A stretch of 64,000 nt of DNA from Streptomyces antnestii (lineage in GTDB: Bacteria; Actinomycetota; Actinomycetes; Streptomycetales; Streptomycetaceae): positions 612,715-676,714 of the forward strand of contig NZ_RZYA01000002.1 in assembly GCF_004005495.1 (NCBI RefSeq), in the 5' to 3' direction. The notes under the pieces are model-generated. The model was not told the DNA's origin. It worked only from the letters and a program-made list of their open reading frames with translations, and searched no databases. Of this stretch, positions 1-10,533 are shown piece after piece. A program made the translations under genes and the position numbers. Numbering within the stretch: the stretch's first letter is position 1; every line of letters begins with the position of its first letter.

Positions 1-732
1 ACCGGCCTGCTCGACCAGTCCTGGTGGTGCCCGTCGCTGCGCTTCCCCGACGGCTCGGCCGCCTTCACGCTGGGGCTGCACGGTGGCATCTTCGTCGACG
101 GCTCCGGCCGCCGCTTCGCCAACGAGTCACTGCCGTACGACCAGATGGGCCGTCAGATGCTGGCGGCCAAGGCGGGAACCACGCACGACAGTCCGGTCTG
201 GTGGGTCTTCGACGGCCGGTTCGGCGACGAGCTGCCCGGCATCACCGTCGTCCCCGCCGACCGCAAGGCATTCACCGAGGCCGGGCTGTGGCACACCGCC
301 GACACCCTCCACGGCCTCGCCGAGCGGATCGGCGTCGACACGGAGGCGCTGCGGACCACCGTGCAGGCCTTCAACGGCTACGCCGCCGACGGGGTGGACG
401 AGGACTTCCACCGCGGCGAGGACGCCTACGACCGGTTCTTCGCCCAGGGCGAGGGCGCGAACCCCTGCCTGGTCCCGATCGAGGAGGGGCCGTTCCACGC
501 CGTGCAGATCGTCCTCGGCGACCTGGGCACCAAGGGCGGGGTACGGACCGACGTCCTCGCGCGGGCGCTGCGCGAGGACGGCACGCCGATCCCCGGTCTC
601 TACGCGGCGGGCAACACCGCCGCCTCGGTGTCCGGCCCGTACTATCCGGGCCCCGGCGTGCCGATCGGCTCCGCGATGGTCTTCGGGCACATCGCCGCCT
701 CGCACATGGCGGAGCAGGGAGCGGGCAGCTGA
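1..732 (+). CDS. FAD-dependent 3-ketosteroid dehydrogenase-like flavoprotein, 3' part
   Basis: The 5' end lies outside the window; the visible 243 residues are the C-terminal half. The frame is open from base 1. It shows a GGIFVDGSGRRFANES segment near the start and ends with LYAAGNTAASV and PGPGVPIGSAMVFGHIAA. These are the substrate-domain and FAD-contact signatures of the KstD/fumarate-reductase flavoprotein family, which oxidises or reduces ring C-C bonds using FAD. Substrate cannot be assigned without the N-terminus. It ends about 65 bp before a convergent gene. The family call is solid; steroid specificity is inferred. Confidence 0.8.
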   Translation, partial: TGLLDQSWWCPSLRFPDGSAAFTLGLHGGIFVDGSGRRFANESLPYDQMGRQMLAAKAGTTHDSPVWWVFDGRFGDELPGITVVPADRKAFTEAGLWHTADTLHGLAERIGVDTEALRTTVQAFNGYAADGVDEDFHRGEDAYDRFFAQGEGANPCLVPIEEGPFHAVQIVLGDLGTKGGVRTDVLARALREDGTPIPGLYAAGNTAASVSGPYYPGPGVPIGSAMVFGHIAASHMAEQGAGS

Positions 733-798
733 TCCGAAGGCGCTGATCCGGGAGGTGATCACGGTCACGAGCGCCGCGTGCCGCGTTCGAAGCGCGGA

Positions 799-1353
799 TC
801 AGGGTGCCGTCGGGCTGAAGACCGCCGCACTGACGGAGGTGTAGGTCACGCCGTGGTCGGCCAGGGTCTCGGCGACGGTCCCGCCCGTCAAGGTGAGCGC
901 CAGCAGCAGGTGCTCGTCACCGATCTCCCGGTCCTTGCGGGCCACCGCCACCCGGAGGGACTTCTCCAGGACGGTCTTGGCCTCCCGGGAGAAGGGCCGG
1001 CGCCCCGACGGCCGCCCGGCGTTCTCGCGGTGGGCCGCCAGCGCGCCGGCGCCATGGGTCTCTTCGACCCGCGCCACGATCGCGCCGACGTCGATGCCGA
1101 GGTCTGCCAGGGCCTCGGCATCGGCGCGGGACAACCCGGCCCGGCGCCGGGCGTCGGCCAGTGCGGCTGCCAGGAACGGGCGGCGGTCCGGCGGGCACAG
1201 CTCCCGCAGCGCTGCCGACGCCCGTGTGCCGTCCCGGTCGAGCAGGGCCAGCAGCAGGTGCTCTTCCGTGACGACCGTCGCACCGGACCGGTCCGCGTGC
1301 TCGACCGCCCCCTTCACCACGGCACGTGCGCTTTTCGTGAACCGTTCGAACAT
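799..1353 (-). CDS. Clp N-terminal domain protein
   Basis: 184 aa made almost entirely of two Clp-N (double Clp repeat) motifs: TEEHLLLALLDRDG near residue 34 and GDEHLLLALTLTGG near residue 147. It has no AAA+ module or Walker motif, so it is not a ClpC/ClpA unfoldase. It could act as an adaptor or ligand sensor. The ATG at 1353 follows a GGGAGG ribosome site and overlaps the TGA of the upstream HTH gene by one base, so the two are translationally coupled. Paired HTH/Clp-N genes are common in actinomycetes, and the Clp-N protein may tune its HTH partner. The partner role is inference. Confidence 0.85.
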   Translation of the reverse strand: MFERFTKSARAVVKGAVEHADRSGATVVTEEHLLLALLDRDGTRASAALRELCPPDRRPFLAAALADARRRAGLSRADAEALADLGIDVGAIVARVEETHGAGALAAHRENAGRPSGRRPFSREAKTVLEKSLRVAVARKDREIGDEHLLLALTLTGGTVAETLADHGVTYTSVSAAVFSPTAP

Positions 1354-1562
1354 CACTGCCTCCCGTACTTCTTGTGGACGGCTTGCCGGCTGACCCCCAG
1401 CTCGGTCGCGATCTCCTGCCACGACCATCCCTGGTGACGCGCACTGCGCACCTGGACGGCTTCCAACTGTTCCAACAGCCGCCGCAGGGCGGAGACGGCC
1501 CGCAGCCCCACCCGGGGGTCGCGGTCACCCGCCCGTGCGGCGAGATCGGTCGCATCGGTCAT
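1353..1562 (-). CDS. small helix-turn-helix regulator coupled to Clp-N protein
   Basis: 69 aa. The C-terminal half (WSWQEIATELGVSRQAVHKK) is a sigma-70-region-4-like HTH; the N-terminal half is a helical segment rich in Leu, Glu and Arg, probably for dimerisation. The ATG at 1562 has no Shine-Dalgarno. On this strand a TTGACA, 18 bp, TACATT promoter ends six bases before the ATG, so the mRNA is likely leaderless. Two GTCAA-N6-TTGAC palindromes cover the -35 and -10 boxes, which suggests autorepression. A longer upstream start is possible but would run through the promoter. Confidence 0.75.
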   Translation of the reverse strand: MTDATDLAARAGDRDPRVGLRAVSALRRLLEQLEAVQVRSARHQGWSWQEIATELGVSRQAVHKKYGRQ

Positions 1563-1565
1563 GTT

Positions 1566-1609
1566 GTCAATGTAGGTTGACAGGGTCGATTGTGTCAACC
1601 GTGATTGAC
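1566..1609 (-). promoter_or_regulatory. promoter with two GTCAA-N6-TTGAC palindromes
   Basis: Two 16-bp inverted repeats with the same half-site lie at 1566-1581 and 1594-1609, centres 28 bp apart. Read on the minus strand, one contains the -35 TTGACA and the other contains the -10 TACATT, spaced 18 bp. Transcription would begin about at the HTH gene's ATG. The intergenic region is shared with the divergent SpoIIE-type phosphatase gene, so an effect on that gene is possible. Confidence 0.65.
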
Positions 1610-1670
1610 GGCAGGGCTCCGTGGGGCAAGGCAACAGGACACGCCTCAGCGCCTGAGGTATGCCTTTCCC

Positions 1671-2792
1671 ATGGACCCCCGACGGCGAGCCCCCGCCCCC
1701 CGCCTGTCACGGCGCGGCGGACGGCTGCTGCTCGCCGTGCCGTTCGCACTGATCGTGGCGGTCACGGTGGTGGACATCCTGTCGCCGCCCGATGTCCACC
1801 TGGGGCCGTTCCTGATCGCGGCGCCGGCGGTGACGGCGTCGTTCGCGGGACCACGTATGACGGCCTTCGTGGGCGGGGTCGCGGTGCTCGCCGAGTCGGT
1901 GGTGGCGATCACGCGGGCCAGCCTCACGGACCTCAACCACACGTATCAGATCGTCGCGCTTGTCCTGATCTCGATCATCGCGACGTTCTTCGCCCACCTG
2001 CGGGAACGCGACGAGATCCGGGTGGCGCGGCTGCGCTCCATCGCCCACGCCGCGCAGAGCGTCGTCCTGCGTCCGCTGCCCCAACGGGCAGGACCGCTAC
2101 GCATCGCCTCGGTCTACCTGGCGGCCGAGGAAGAGGCGCAGATGGGCGGCGACCTGTACGCGGCGGCCCGCACACCGTCCGGGACCCGGCTGCTGATCGG
2201 GGACGCCAGAGGCAAGGGGCTCGACGCGATCAGCGAAGCGTCACTCGTCCTGGGCGCCTTCCGGGCCATGGCCCGCCGCGAGCCGGAACTGCCGCGACTG
2301 ATCGGCCACCTGGAGGCGGGAGTCGACTCGGGAGAGGAGCCGGCGGACCTGACGGATGCGGCCGACCACACGGACGAGGCCTTCGTCACCGCGCTGGTGC
2401 TCGACATCCCCGATCACGAGCCGCAGGTACGGCTCGTGAACTGCGGCCACCCGCCGCCGCTCCTTCTGCGGGACGGGCAGGTGATCCCCCTCGACACGGC
2501 CGAGCCGAGCCCTCCGCTGGGACTGTCGGACGTCCTGTTCTCCGAGGTGACGGTGGAGACTTTCCCCTTCGACGTGGGCGACGTACTCCTTCTCTACACG
2601 GACGGAGTCGTCGAGGCCCGAGACCACTCGCGCGCCTTCTACCCCCTCAGCGACCGGCTCACCGCCTGGGCCGGCGACGACCCACCGACCCTGCTCGGCC
2701 GTCTCCGCTCCGATCTGGAGGCGCACGCGGGCGGCCATCTCGGCGACGACGCGGCACTGGTGGCGATCGAACGGCTCGCGCCGGACGGGTAG
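1671..2792 (+). CDS. membrane SpoIIE-type PP2C serine/threonine phosphatase
   Basis: 373 aa. Residues about 18-110 form several membrane segments with short loops. The rest is a SpoIIE/RsbU PP2C domain: GGDLYAAARTPSGTRLLIGDARGKGLD (metal Asp), NCGHPPPLLL, GDVLLLYTDGVVEARD and GDDAALVAI. Such proteins usually dephosphorylate anti-sigma-factor antagonists. The ATG at 1671 was chosen because the hydrophobic region begins soon after it and the longer frame starts inside the divergent promoter. A paralogue of identical length lies at 32556-33677. Its last eight codons and stop are duplicated directly downstream. Confidence 0.85.
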   Translation: MDPRRRAPAPRLSRRGGRLLLAVPFALIVAVTVVDILSPPDVHLGPFLIAAPAVTASFAGPRMTAFVGGVAVLAESVVAITRASLTDLNHTYQIVALVLISIIATFFAHLRERDEIRVARLRSIAHAAQSVVLRPLPQRAGPLRIASVYLAAEEEAQMGGDLYAAARTPSGTRLLIGDARGKGLDAISEASLVLGAFRAMARREPELPRLIGHLEAGVDSGEEPADLTDAADHTDEAFVTALVLDIPDHEPQVRLVNCGHPPPLLLRDGQVIPLDTAEPSPPLGLSDVLFSEVTVETFPFDVGDVLLLYTDGVVEARDHSRAFYPLSDRLTAWAGDDPPTLLGRLRSDLEAHAGGHLGDDAALVAIERLAPDG

Positions 2793-2816
2793 GAACGGCT
2801 CGCGCCGGACGTGTAG
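2769..2816. repeat. 24-bp tandem duplication of the phosphatase gene's end
   Basis: The last 24 bases of the phosphatase gene, including its TAG, are repeated once immediately downstream with a single G-to-T difference. Because the first stop codon is intact, the second copy is not translated. It looks like a recent slippage or unequal-crossover duplication. Confidence 0.85.
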
Positions 2817-2973
2817 GTGCGGAGAGGACGATGCGGGGCTGATCCGCGCTCGCGCCCGGTCTCCGTCGACGACGTGGCGGGCGGCGCGCCGGCCGGATGC
2901 CGCCTGGTCAGAGCCGGGCATCGGTCGATCGATCACTGTTCCCGCCACGCCGACAGCTCACTACCCTGCGGGG

Positions 2974-4143
2974 ATGGAGCACGAGCAACTGCGAATGTCC
3001 GGGCTCGGGTCAGGTCCGGAGTCGATGATGCGGATCGTCGCGTACTTCGACGGGCTCGGGGAATCCGCGGCCGACGCGGACACCGTCGTCAAGCATGCCG
3101 CCGCCCTCGCCGAGTGCGGGACCGGCGGGCGGCTGCCCTCCGGCATCGTCGTCCGCTACGGCCCGCTCGGCGACCGACTCGACGGCGTGCCCCAGGTCCC
3201 GGACGCCGGCGCCCGGCCGCTCCCCGAGGCGTGGCTCGAACGCGCCGGGCCCGCGCACCCCCTGGACCAGGTGCTCCTCGACCGGCTGCTTCACGCCCTG
3301 CGCATGCTGGACGTCCGCCCGCCCGCGCGCACAGGACTGCACCTCGGCGACCCGGCCCTGGTCGAGGTCCTCCTCTCCGACGACGAGCACCGCACCGACC
3401 GCGTCCGCGCCGTCGAGCTGTCGGGCCTCGACCCGGGCCGGGACGTCCGCGTACTGGCCCTGTACGCGGATCAGGCCGGCCCGGTCGTCGAGTTGATCGA
3501 GCGCGTCTGCCCCGGGCGCCTCGTCCGCTCGGCGCCGACCGGCGGGCTGACCGCGGTCCTGACACAGACGCCGGTCGAGGACCGGCTGCTCTGCGACGCC
3601 CTGCACACCGCCCTCGCCGCCGCGGCCCCTGCGCCGCCGCGTCCCGGCGGCGGACACGGGCCGTGGATCGGCATCGGCGAGCGGATGAGCGTGTACGCGG
3701 CGCCGACGTCGTGGGCGCAGGCCCGGCGCGCGCTGCGGTTCGCGTCGTCGACCGTGTACGGGCGGCGCGCGGTGGCGTTCGGCCGGCTCGGCCCGCTGGA
3801 CCTGCTCGCCGACGTGCCACTGGGCCGGCTCCTCGGGGCGCGCGGCATCGCCCGGGTCAACGCGCTGGCCGCGACGGCGACGGGCGCCCAGGACGTGGAC
3901 ACGCTGGAGGCGTTCTGCGTCTACGGGTCGCTGCGCAGGACTGCCTGCGAACTGCACGTCCACCACAGCACGGTGGCGAGCCGGCTCGCCCGCGTGGAGG
4001 CCGCAACGGACTGGGACCTGGGGAACTCGATCGACCGGTTCATCGCCACCCTGGTGCTGATGCTGCGCCGGATGGCACTGTCCTCGGCCGAACTCGCGGC
4101 GGCCGAGGGGGCGGACGGCGGCACGGGGCACCCCACCGGGTGA
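2974..4143 (+). CDS. PucR/CdaR-like transcriptional regulator
   Basis: 389 aa. The C-terminal stretch from about residue 310 (DTLEAFCVYGSLRRTACELHVHHSTVASRLARVE) is the PucR C-terminal HTH, in which sparse AT-type helices pair with a 'hhstv' recognition helix. The N-terminal two thirds is a diverged sensor region without a clear domain. The ATG follows a GCGGGG box. It lies between the phosphatase and a small NTF2-like gene. The target is unknown; the SnoaL-like gene 148 bp downstream on the same strand is a candidate. Confidence 0.75.
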   Translation: MEHEQLRMSGLGSGPESMMRIVAYFDGLGESAADADTVVKHAAALAECGTGGRLPSGIVVRYGPLGDRLDGVPQVPDAGARPLPEAWLERAGPAHPLDQVLLDRLLHALRMLDVRPPARTGLHLGDPALVEVLLSDDEHRTDRVRAVELSGLDPGRDVRVLALYADQAGPVVELIERVCPGRLVRSAPTGGLTAVLTQTPVEDRLLCDALHTALAAAAPAPPRPGGGHGPWIGIGERMSVYAAPTSWAQARRALRFASSTVYGRRAVAFGRLGPLDLLADVPLGRLLGARGIARVNALAATATGAQDVDTLEAFCVYGSLRRTACELHVHHSTVASRLARVEAATDWDLGNSIDRFIATLVLMLRRMALSSAELAAAEGADGGTGHPTG

Positions 4144-4291
4144 ACTCCCGGACACCCGACGGGAGTCGGCCGTCCCGCCCCCATCGGCCGACGGCCGTCT
4201 GCTGCGGTGGCCGGGCGCGCTCACCACAATCGAGGCGCGGGCCCGGATCCCGGGTCGCGCCCCGCCCCTACTCCAGAACAGGAACCCCTCC

Positions 4292-4855
4292 ATGCCTGTC
4301 ATCGACCCGCAGCGCACCTGGGCGCCGCTCGAGGAGCGCCTGTCCGTCACGAAGGACGAGCGGCACCGGGTGGTGCTGAACGTGGTGATCGAGCACATGA
4401 AGGCTGAGGCCGCGCCGGACCTCGACCGGTTGATGGCGACCCTGAGTCCCACACCCGACTACCACTTCTGGAACGGCGGCCAGGACGTCGGCCCGAAGAC
4501 CACCGACGGCGTGCGCACCTACTACGCGAACTTCGTCGCGTCCCGGAGCAACGTCCTCGAGTTCGCGATCGACCGACTCGTGCTCGACGACCACTGCCTG
4601 GTCACCGAGGGCTACCTGAAGCAGATCTACCCCGGCTCCTACGCGGCGCAGCTCGGCCTGCCGGTGGACGACGAGTCCGCCGACTACCTCGTCGTGAACC
4701 GCCTGCTGCTGCTGTGGCCGGTCGACGAGGACGGCCTGGTCCAGGGTGAGGACTCGTACAGCTCGGGCCCGGCGAGCATCACGAAGCTGTCGCTGGACGA
4801 ACTGCCCCGGCAGTACATCGACCTGGTGCACGGCTCCCAGGACGCGCCGGCGTAG
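4292..4855 (+). CDS. SnoaL/NTF2-like protein
   Basis: 187 aa, cytosolic, with no signal peptide. The fold type is suggested by the alternating helix and strand pattern and segments typical of NTF2-like polyketide-cyclase relatives, such as VVLNVVIEHMKAEAAPDLDRLMATLSPTPDYHFW and VRTYYANFVASRSNVLEFAIDRLVLDDHCLVTEGYL. These small barrels act as isomerases, hydrolases or binding proteins; nothing here fixes a substrate. Same strand as the upstream PucR-like regulator, which may control it. Confidence 0.65.
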   Translation: MPVIDPQRTWAPLEERLSVTKDERHRVVLNVVIEHMKAEAAPDLDRLMATLSPTPDYHFWNGGQDVGPKTTDGVRTYYANFVASRSNVLEFAIDRLVLDDHCLVTEGYLKQIYPGSYAAQLGLPVDDESADYLVVNRLLLLWPVDEDGLVQGEDSYSSGPASITKLSLDELPRQYIDLVHGSQDAPA

Positions 4856-5098
4856 GGCCTCTCGCGCCGGGCATCGGGGGCTGGGGGAACGACTGTCCTA
4901 AGCGGTCGGGGTGGTCGGGGTGGTCTTTGACCACCTCGCCCGTACTCGTCGACGGCGCGCCCAGAACGGCGAGTCCCTCACCTGAACCACGCGCCCCGGG
5001 CCGTCCGGCCACGGCCTCGCCGCGCGTGGGTGCGTGGAGGCTGAGATGCTGGGCGTGAGGGCACTGGCCAGAGCTGGACGGACAGTGGTGATGGACCC

Positions 5099-7810
5099 AT
5101 GACCGTGATCGACGAGCATGATCAGCACCCGGCGACCTGTTCGGGGACGGTCGATCCTTCCGGTCTCCCGTTTCTGCGGGCCCGTTTCACGCTGCCGCCG
5201 AGCCCCGAAGGGTTTCTGCGCCGCGAGCGACTGACCGAGAAGCTCGACCGGGCCTTGATCACGCCTTTGACGGTGGTCAACGGGTCGGCGGGCGCAGGCA
5301 AAACCCTTGCGGTGGCCGACTGGGCTGCGGGCCTGGACATCCCGGTCGCCTGGCTCACCGTTGACGAGGCCGACCGAGCTCCAGGACTGTTCTGGGCGTA
5401 TGTCCTGGAGGCTCTGCGTGCCGCCGACGTGTCCGTGCCCGAGGAGGTCGGGAGCCCTTCCGACGCGGACAGCGTGGACCGCGGGATGCTGTCCCGCCTC
5501 GCCGCCGTACTCCAGGGCCGTGACCGCCCCGTGGTCCTCGTACTCGACGCATACGGTCGCGTCACCACGCCGGAGATCGCGGAGCAACTGGAGTTCGTCC
5601 TGCGCCATGCGGGAGAGGGACTGCGTCTGGTGCTTGCCACCCGCACCGATCCACTGCTGCTCACGCACCGCTACCGGGCGTCCGGCGAGCTGACGGAGAT
5701 CCGGGACACGGAGCTTGCCTTCACCCGGGCGGAGACCGTGGAACTCCTGAGGCTGCACGGCCTGTATCCGTCCAAGAGCGCCACGCACGCCCTGACGGCG
5801 CGCACACAGGGATGGGCCGCGGGCCTGAAGCTCTGTGCCATGGCGGCCCGCCAGAGCTCGGATCCCGAGACGTATCTGAGGGAGTTCGAAGCCGGCCGGA
5901 GTGTTGTGGGCGACTTCCTCCTGGCCGAGGCTCTCGACCCGCGTCCGCCCGACACACAGGACCTGCTGCTGCGCGTCAGCGTCCTGGAGCGCTTCTGTCC
6001 TGATCTGGCGAACGCCATGACGCTCCGGACCGATGCGGAACCGACCCTGGCCGTGCTGTGCCGGGAGAACGCGTTCGTCCAGTATCTCGGGCACTCGTGG
6101 TACCGACTGCAGCCCCTGTTCAGGGAAGTCCTCCGCGCCCACCTGCGCGAGCGCGCACCGGGGCTCGAGACCGAAGTCCGCCGTCGTGCCGCGCTGTGGT
6201 TGAGGCGCGCCGGACTCCTGCCCGAAGCGCTGGCCCAGGGGGCGGCCGCAGGCGAATGGGAGTTCACCGCCGGCCTCGTCGTCGGCGACCTGGCGATCGG
6301 ACAGCTGTTCACCGGCGTGCACTCCGCGGACCTGTCCCACTTGTTCGCGAGGATGAGCCCGGACGCGACGGGACCGGCGGCCGACCTCGTCCGCGCGGCC
6401 TGTGAGCTGGCGCACCGAGAGCTCGAACCGGGCCTGCATCACCTGCACCACGCGGAGGAATGCCTGGACGGGAACGGGTCCGGCCAAGGCGCGCCCTCCC
6501 TGGACGGGAACGGGTCCGGCCCTGCCGCCGCCCGGCTGAGCTGCGCCCTGCTCGAAGCTCTCTCGGCACGGCTGACCGGTTCCCCGGGCAGAGCGGAGCA
6601 GGCCGCGGAGGCGGCACAGACGCTCACCCGGGATGTCCCCGCGCGCCTTTTGGGTGAGCATCCGGAGGTCACCGCCCTCGTGCTCACTCACCTCGGCTCC
6701 GCCCGACTGTGGGCCGGCCGTTTCGAGGACGCGCGCGTTCCCCTGTCTGCGGTCGCCGGGCGCAAGGGCGGAGCCCAGATGGCGCTTCCCCGCCTGGAGT
6801 GTCTCGGCCATCTGGCGCTGATCGACTACTTGGACGGCTGGCTCGGCCGGGCGGAGAGCAGGGCACTGGAGGCCGGGCGTGAGGCGAAACGCTACGGCCT
6901 GCCCCGACGGTCGGGCTCCGGCATCGGCCAGTTGGTCCTGGCCGCTGTCCTCGTCGATCGCGACGAGCTGGATGAGGCCGAGGCCCTCCTGGATGACATG
7001 GCCGGCTCGGGCGCGCTTCTGGAGGACCCGGTGACGCAGGCCAGCAGGGCCATCATCACCGGGCGCCTGCTGCTGGCCAGGGGAGACACCCGAGCCGCGC
7101 TGGAGGCGGCGAACTCGACCGTCCCCGCGGTGGTGAACTCGCCCTGGGCGGAGGACCACGCCGCCCTCGTCACCTCCGCCGCTCATCTGGCCCTGGGCTG
7201 TCCGGAGAAGGCCGAGAAGGTGCTGGCGGGCGTGGCGGAGGACCGGCCGGCCTGTGCGATCGAGGCCGCGCGGGTGCGGCTCGCGTCGGGGCACCGCGAC
7301 GACGCACTGGACATGATCGAGAGCCTGTTCGGCAGCGCCCGGCCGGGCCCGGCGGTGACAGTCCGGGCCGACCTGGTGCGTGCCCAGGCCGCGCACCAGG
7401 CAGGGGACACCGCCACGGTCCGTCGTCTCGTTTCCCAGGCACTGCTGGCCGCTCGGCGTGACCGGTTGCGTCGGCCGTTCCTGGACATCGGCCCGTGGAT
7501 CCTCCCCGTACTCGACACCGACCAGTTGCGTCCTCTTGCCCAGGACTGGCTCCTGACCGGCTCCGACGGGCACGGCTCCCTCGGGCGGACCACCGTGGAA
7601 CTGTCGCTGCCCGTCCTCGAGGAACTGAGCGGACGCGAGCTCGACGTCCTGCGGCGGCTGGCCCAGCTGATGTCCACGCAGGAGATCGCGGCCGATCTGT
7701 TCGTGTCCGTGAACACGGTGAAGACGCATCTCAAGGGCCTTTATCGCAAGCTGGCGGTGAACCGGCGCAGCGACGCCGTGCGCCGGGCACGGGACCTGGG
7801 ACTGCTGTGA
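5099..7810 (+). CDS. large ATP-binding LuxR family regulator (LAL/MalT-like)
   Basis: 903 aa. A Walker A (GSAGAGKT, residues 62-69) starts an NB-ARC/STAND ATPase domain with a Walker-B-like VVLVLDAYG. A long TPR-like helical middle follows, and a C-terminal LuxR HTH from about residue 840 (LSGRELDVLRRLAQLMSTQ, then SVNTVKTHLKGLYRKL). This is the MalT/LAL layout: a ligand- and ATP-gated activator. Residues near 455-475 carry a duplicated LDGNGSG motif. The DHA2 exporter gene 165 bp downstream on the same strand could be its target (inferred). Confidence 0.88.
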   Translation: MTVIDEHDQHPATCSGTVDPSGLPFLRARFTLPPSPEGFLRRERLTEKLDRALITPLTVVNGSAGAGKTLAVADWAAGLDIPVAWLTVDEADRAPGLFWAYVLEALRAADVSVPEEVGSPSDADSVDRGMLSRLAAVLQGRDRPVVLVLDAYGRVTTPEIAEQLEFVLRHAGEGLRLVLATRTDPLLLTHRYRASGELTEIRDTELAFTRAETVELLRLHGLYPSKSATHALTARTQGWAAGLKLCAMAARQSSDPETYLREFEAGRSVVGDFLLAEALDPRPPDTQDLLLRVSVLERFCPDLANAMTLRTDAEPTLAVLCRENAFVQYLGHSWYRLQPLFREVLRAHLRERAPGLETEVRRRAALWLRRAGLLPEALAQGAAAGEWEFTAGLVVGDLAIGQLFTGVHSADLSHLFARMSPDATGPAADLVRAACELAHRELEPGLHHLHHAEECLDGNGSGQGAPSLDGNGSGPAAARLSCALLEALSARLTGSPGRAEQAAEAAQTLTRDVPARLLGEHPEVTALVLTHLGSARLWAGRFEDARVPLSAVAGRKGGAQMALPRLECLGHLALIDYLDGWLGRAESRALEAGREAKRYGLPRRSGSGIGQLVLAAVLVDRDELDEAEALLDDMAGSGALLEDPVTQASRAIITGRLLLARGDTRAALEAANSTVPAVVNSPWAEDHAALVTSAAHLALGCPEKAEKVLAGVAEDRPACAIEAARVRLASGHRDDALDMIESLFGSARPGPAVTVRADLVRAQAAHQAGDTATVRRLVSQALLAARRDRLRRPFLDIGPWILPVLDTDQLRPLAQDWLLTGSDGHGSLGRTTVELSLPVLEELSGRELDVLRRLAQLMSTQEIAADLFVSVNTVKTHLKGLYRKLAVNRRSDAVRRARDLGLL
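6463..6520 (+). repeat. 22-bp direct repeat inside the LAL regulator gene
   Basis: Two identical 22-bp copies (6463-6484 and 6499-6520) have a 36-bp period, so the reading frame is kept and a 12-residue unit containing LDGNGSG appears twice. It sits in a linker of the helical middle region. Confidence 0.8.
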
Positions 7811-7974
7811 CCTGACCTCGCGAAAGGCCGCGCCCGCTCGGCCCGTTCGTCTCCCCCGGAACGGGTGAGGCACCGACGGCGTTCGTCCGGTGTGATGGAC
7901 GCGGCAGCAGAAACGCGCCCCTTGGGACGCGGGGCGCCGAAGGCGCCAGGCCGACTCAGAACCGGGAGCACCCC

Positions 7975-9636
<1,662 letters not shown>

Positions 9637-9704
9637 TTCCCCGAGGGCACGGCGCGCGGGACACTGGCTTCGAGGGGTCACACCTGCGCGTGTGAGGAGG
9701 AGCC

Positions 9705-10367
9705 GTGAGCGATGCGCGTTCGGCACAGCCCACCGGACCGCAGCCGGACCCCTTCGGCGCGGCCCCGGGCCCGCCGGACGAGGGTCCCGCGTTGGCGCTG
9801 GCGGCCCTCGGGCGTTCCTGGCTGTGGATCCTGGGGGCGGCCGTCACGACGTTGGTACCGGGCATCTTCGTTCTGGTCTGGCCGGACGAGACCCTGCACG
9901 TGCTGGCCGTCCTGATCGGTCTGTACCTGCTCGCGACCGGGGCCTTCCGTTTCGTGTCGTCCTTTTCCCAGGAGGGACACGGACAGCGGCTGACCGGGCT
10001 GCTGCTCGCCGTGCTGTACGTCCTGGCCGGTGTGCTGTGCCTGCGTAACCCGTTGCAGACCATCGCGGCACTGTCGCTGGTCGTCGGGGCCGTCTGGCTG
10101 GTGTCCGGTGTCATCACCCTTCACACGGCTCTGGCCACCAAGGATCTGCCGCACCGTGGCTTCGTCCTCGCCGTGGCGGTGCTAGGCATCGTGGCGGGGA
10201 TCGTCGTACTGGCTCTGCCGGCCGAGTCGGCCCACGCGTTGACCCGTCTGCTGGGGCTGTGGATGGTGCTGCTCGGTCTGTGCGAGCTGGCGGCCGCCCT
10301 CGCATGGCGGGCCGCGGTCCGCAAGGCCGGAGCCCCGATGCCCGGCGGACCCACCGAGACTGTCTGA
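9705..10367 (+). CDS. HdeD-family (DUF308) membrane protein
   Basis: 220 aa. A soluble N-terminus of about 40 residues is followed by six hydrophobic segments arranged as three DUF308 hairpins (for example GRSWLWILGAAVTTLVPGIFVLVWP, and IGLYLLATGAFRFV later). HdeD proteins are linked with acid resistance in enterobacteria; their role in actinomycetes is not established. GTG start after a GGAGGAG ribosome site. It heads a same-strand run of three small membrane proteins (HdeD, SHOCT, DUF7144), a set often seen among stress-induced genes. A terminator separates it from the next gene. Confidence 0.85.
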   Translation: MSDARSAQPTGPQPDPFGAAPGPPDEGPALALAALGRSWLWILGAAVTTLVPGIFVLVWPDETLHVLAVLIGLYLLATGAFRFVSSFSQEGHGQRLTGLLLAVLYVLAGVLCLRNPLQTIAALSLVVGAVWLVSGVITLHTALATKDLPHRGFVLAVAVLGIVAGIVVLALPAESAHALTRLLGLWMVLLGLCELAAALAWRAAVRKAGAPMPGGPTETV

Positions 10368-10415
10368 GAACCCGCTCGATCCGCCGAACCCCCTCGATCC
10401 GCCGACGGCACGCAT

Positions 10416-10438
10416 GCCTCACCCGCTTTGGGTGAGGC
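10416..10438 (+). terminator. hairpin terminator after the HdeD-family gene
   Basis: A perfect 9-bp GC-rich stem (GCCTCACCC and its complement) with a 5-nt loop lies 49 bp after the stop codon. No U tract follows, as is usual in Streptomyces. Confidence 0.65.
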
Positions 10439-10533
10439 GCCCCGGCCTTTGCCGTGGGCACGCTGAGAGCGGCACAAAACCACCTTCCGGGAGCGTGTCC
10501 GCGACGGAGGCGCGTCCGGGTTGGAGGAGAGAT

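Noticed and set aside
4898..7873. 991-codon minus-strand frame opposite the LuxR-type gene
   Set aside because: It is an antisense shadow caused by high third-position GC; the plus strand has recognisable ATPase and LuxR domains.
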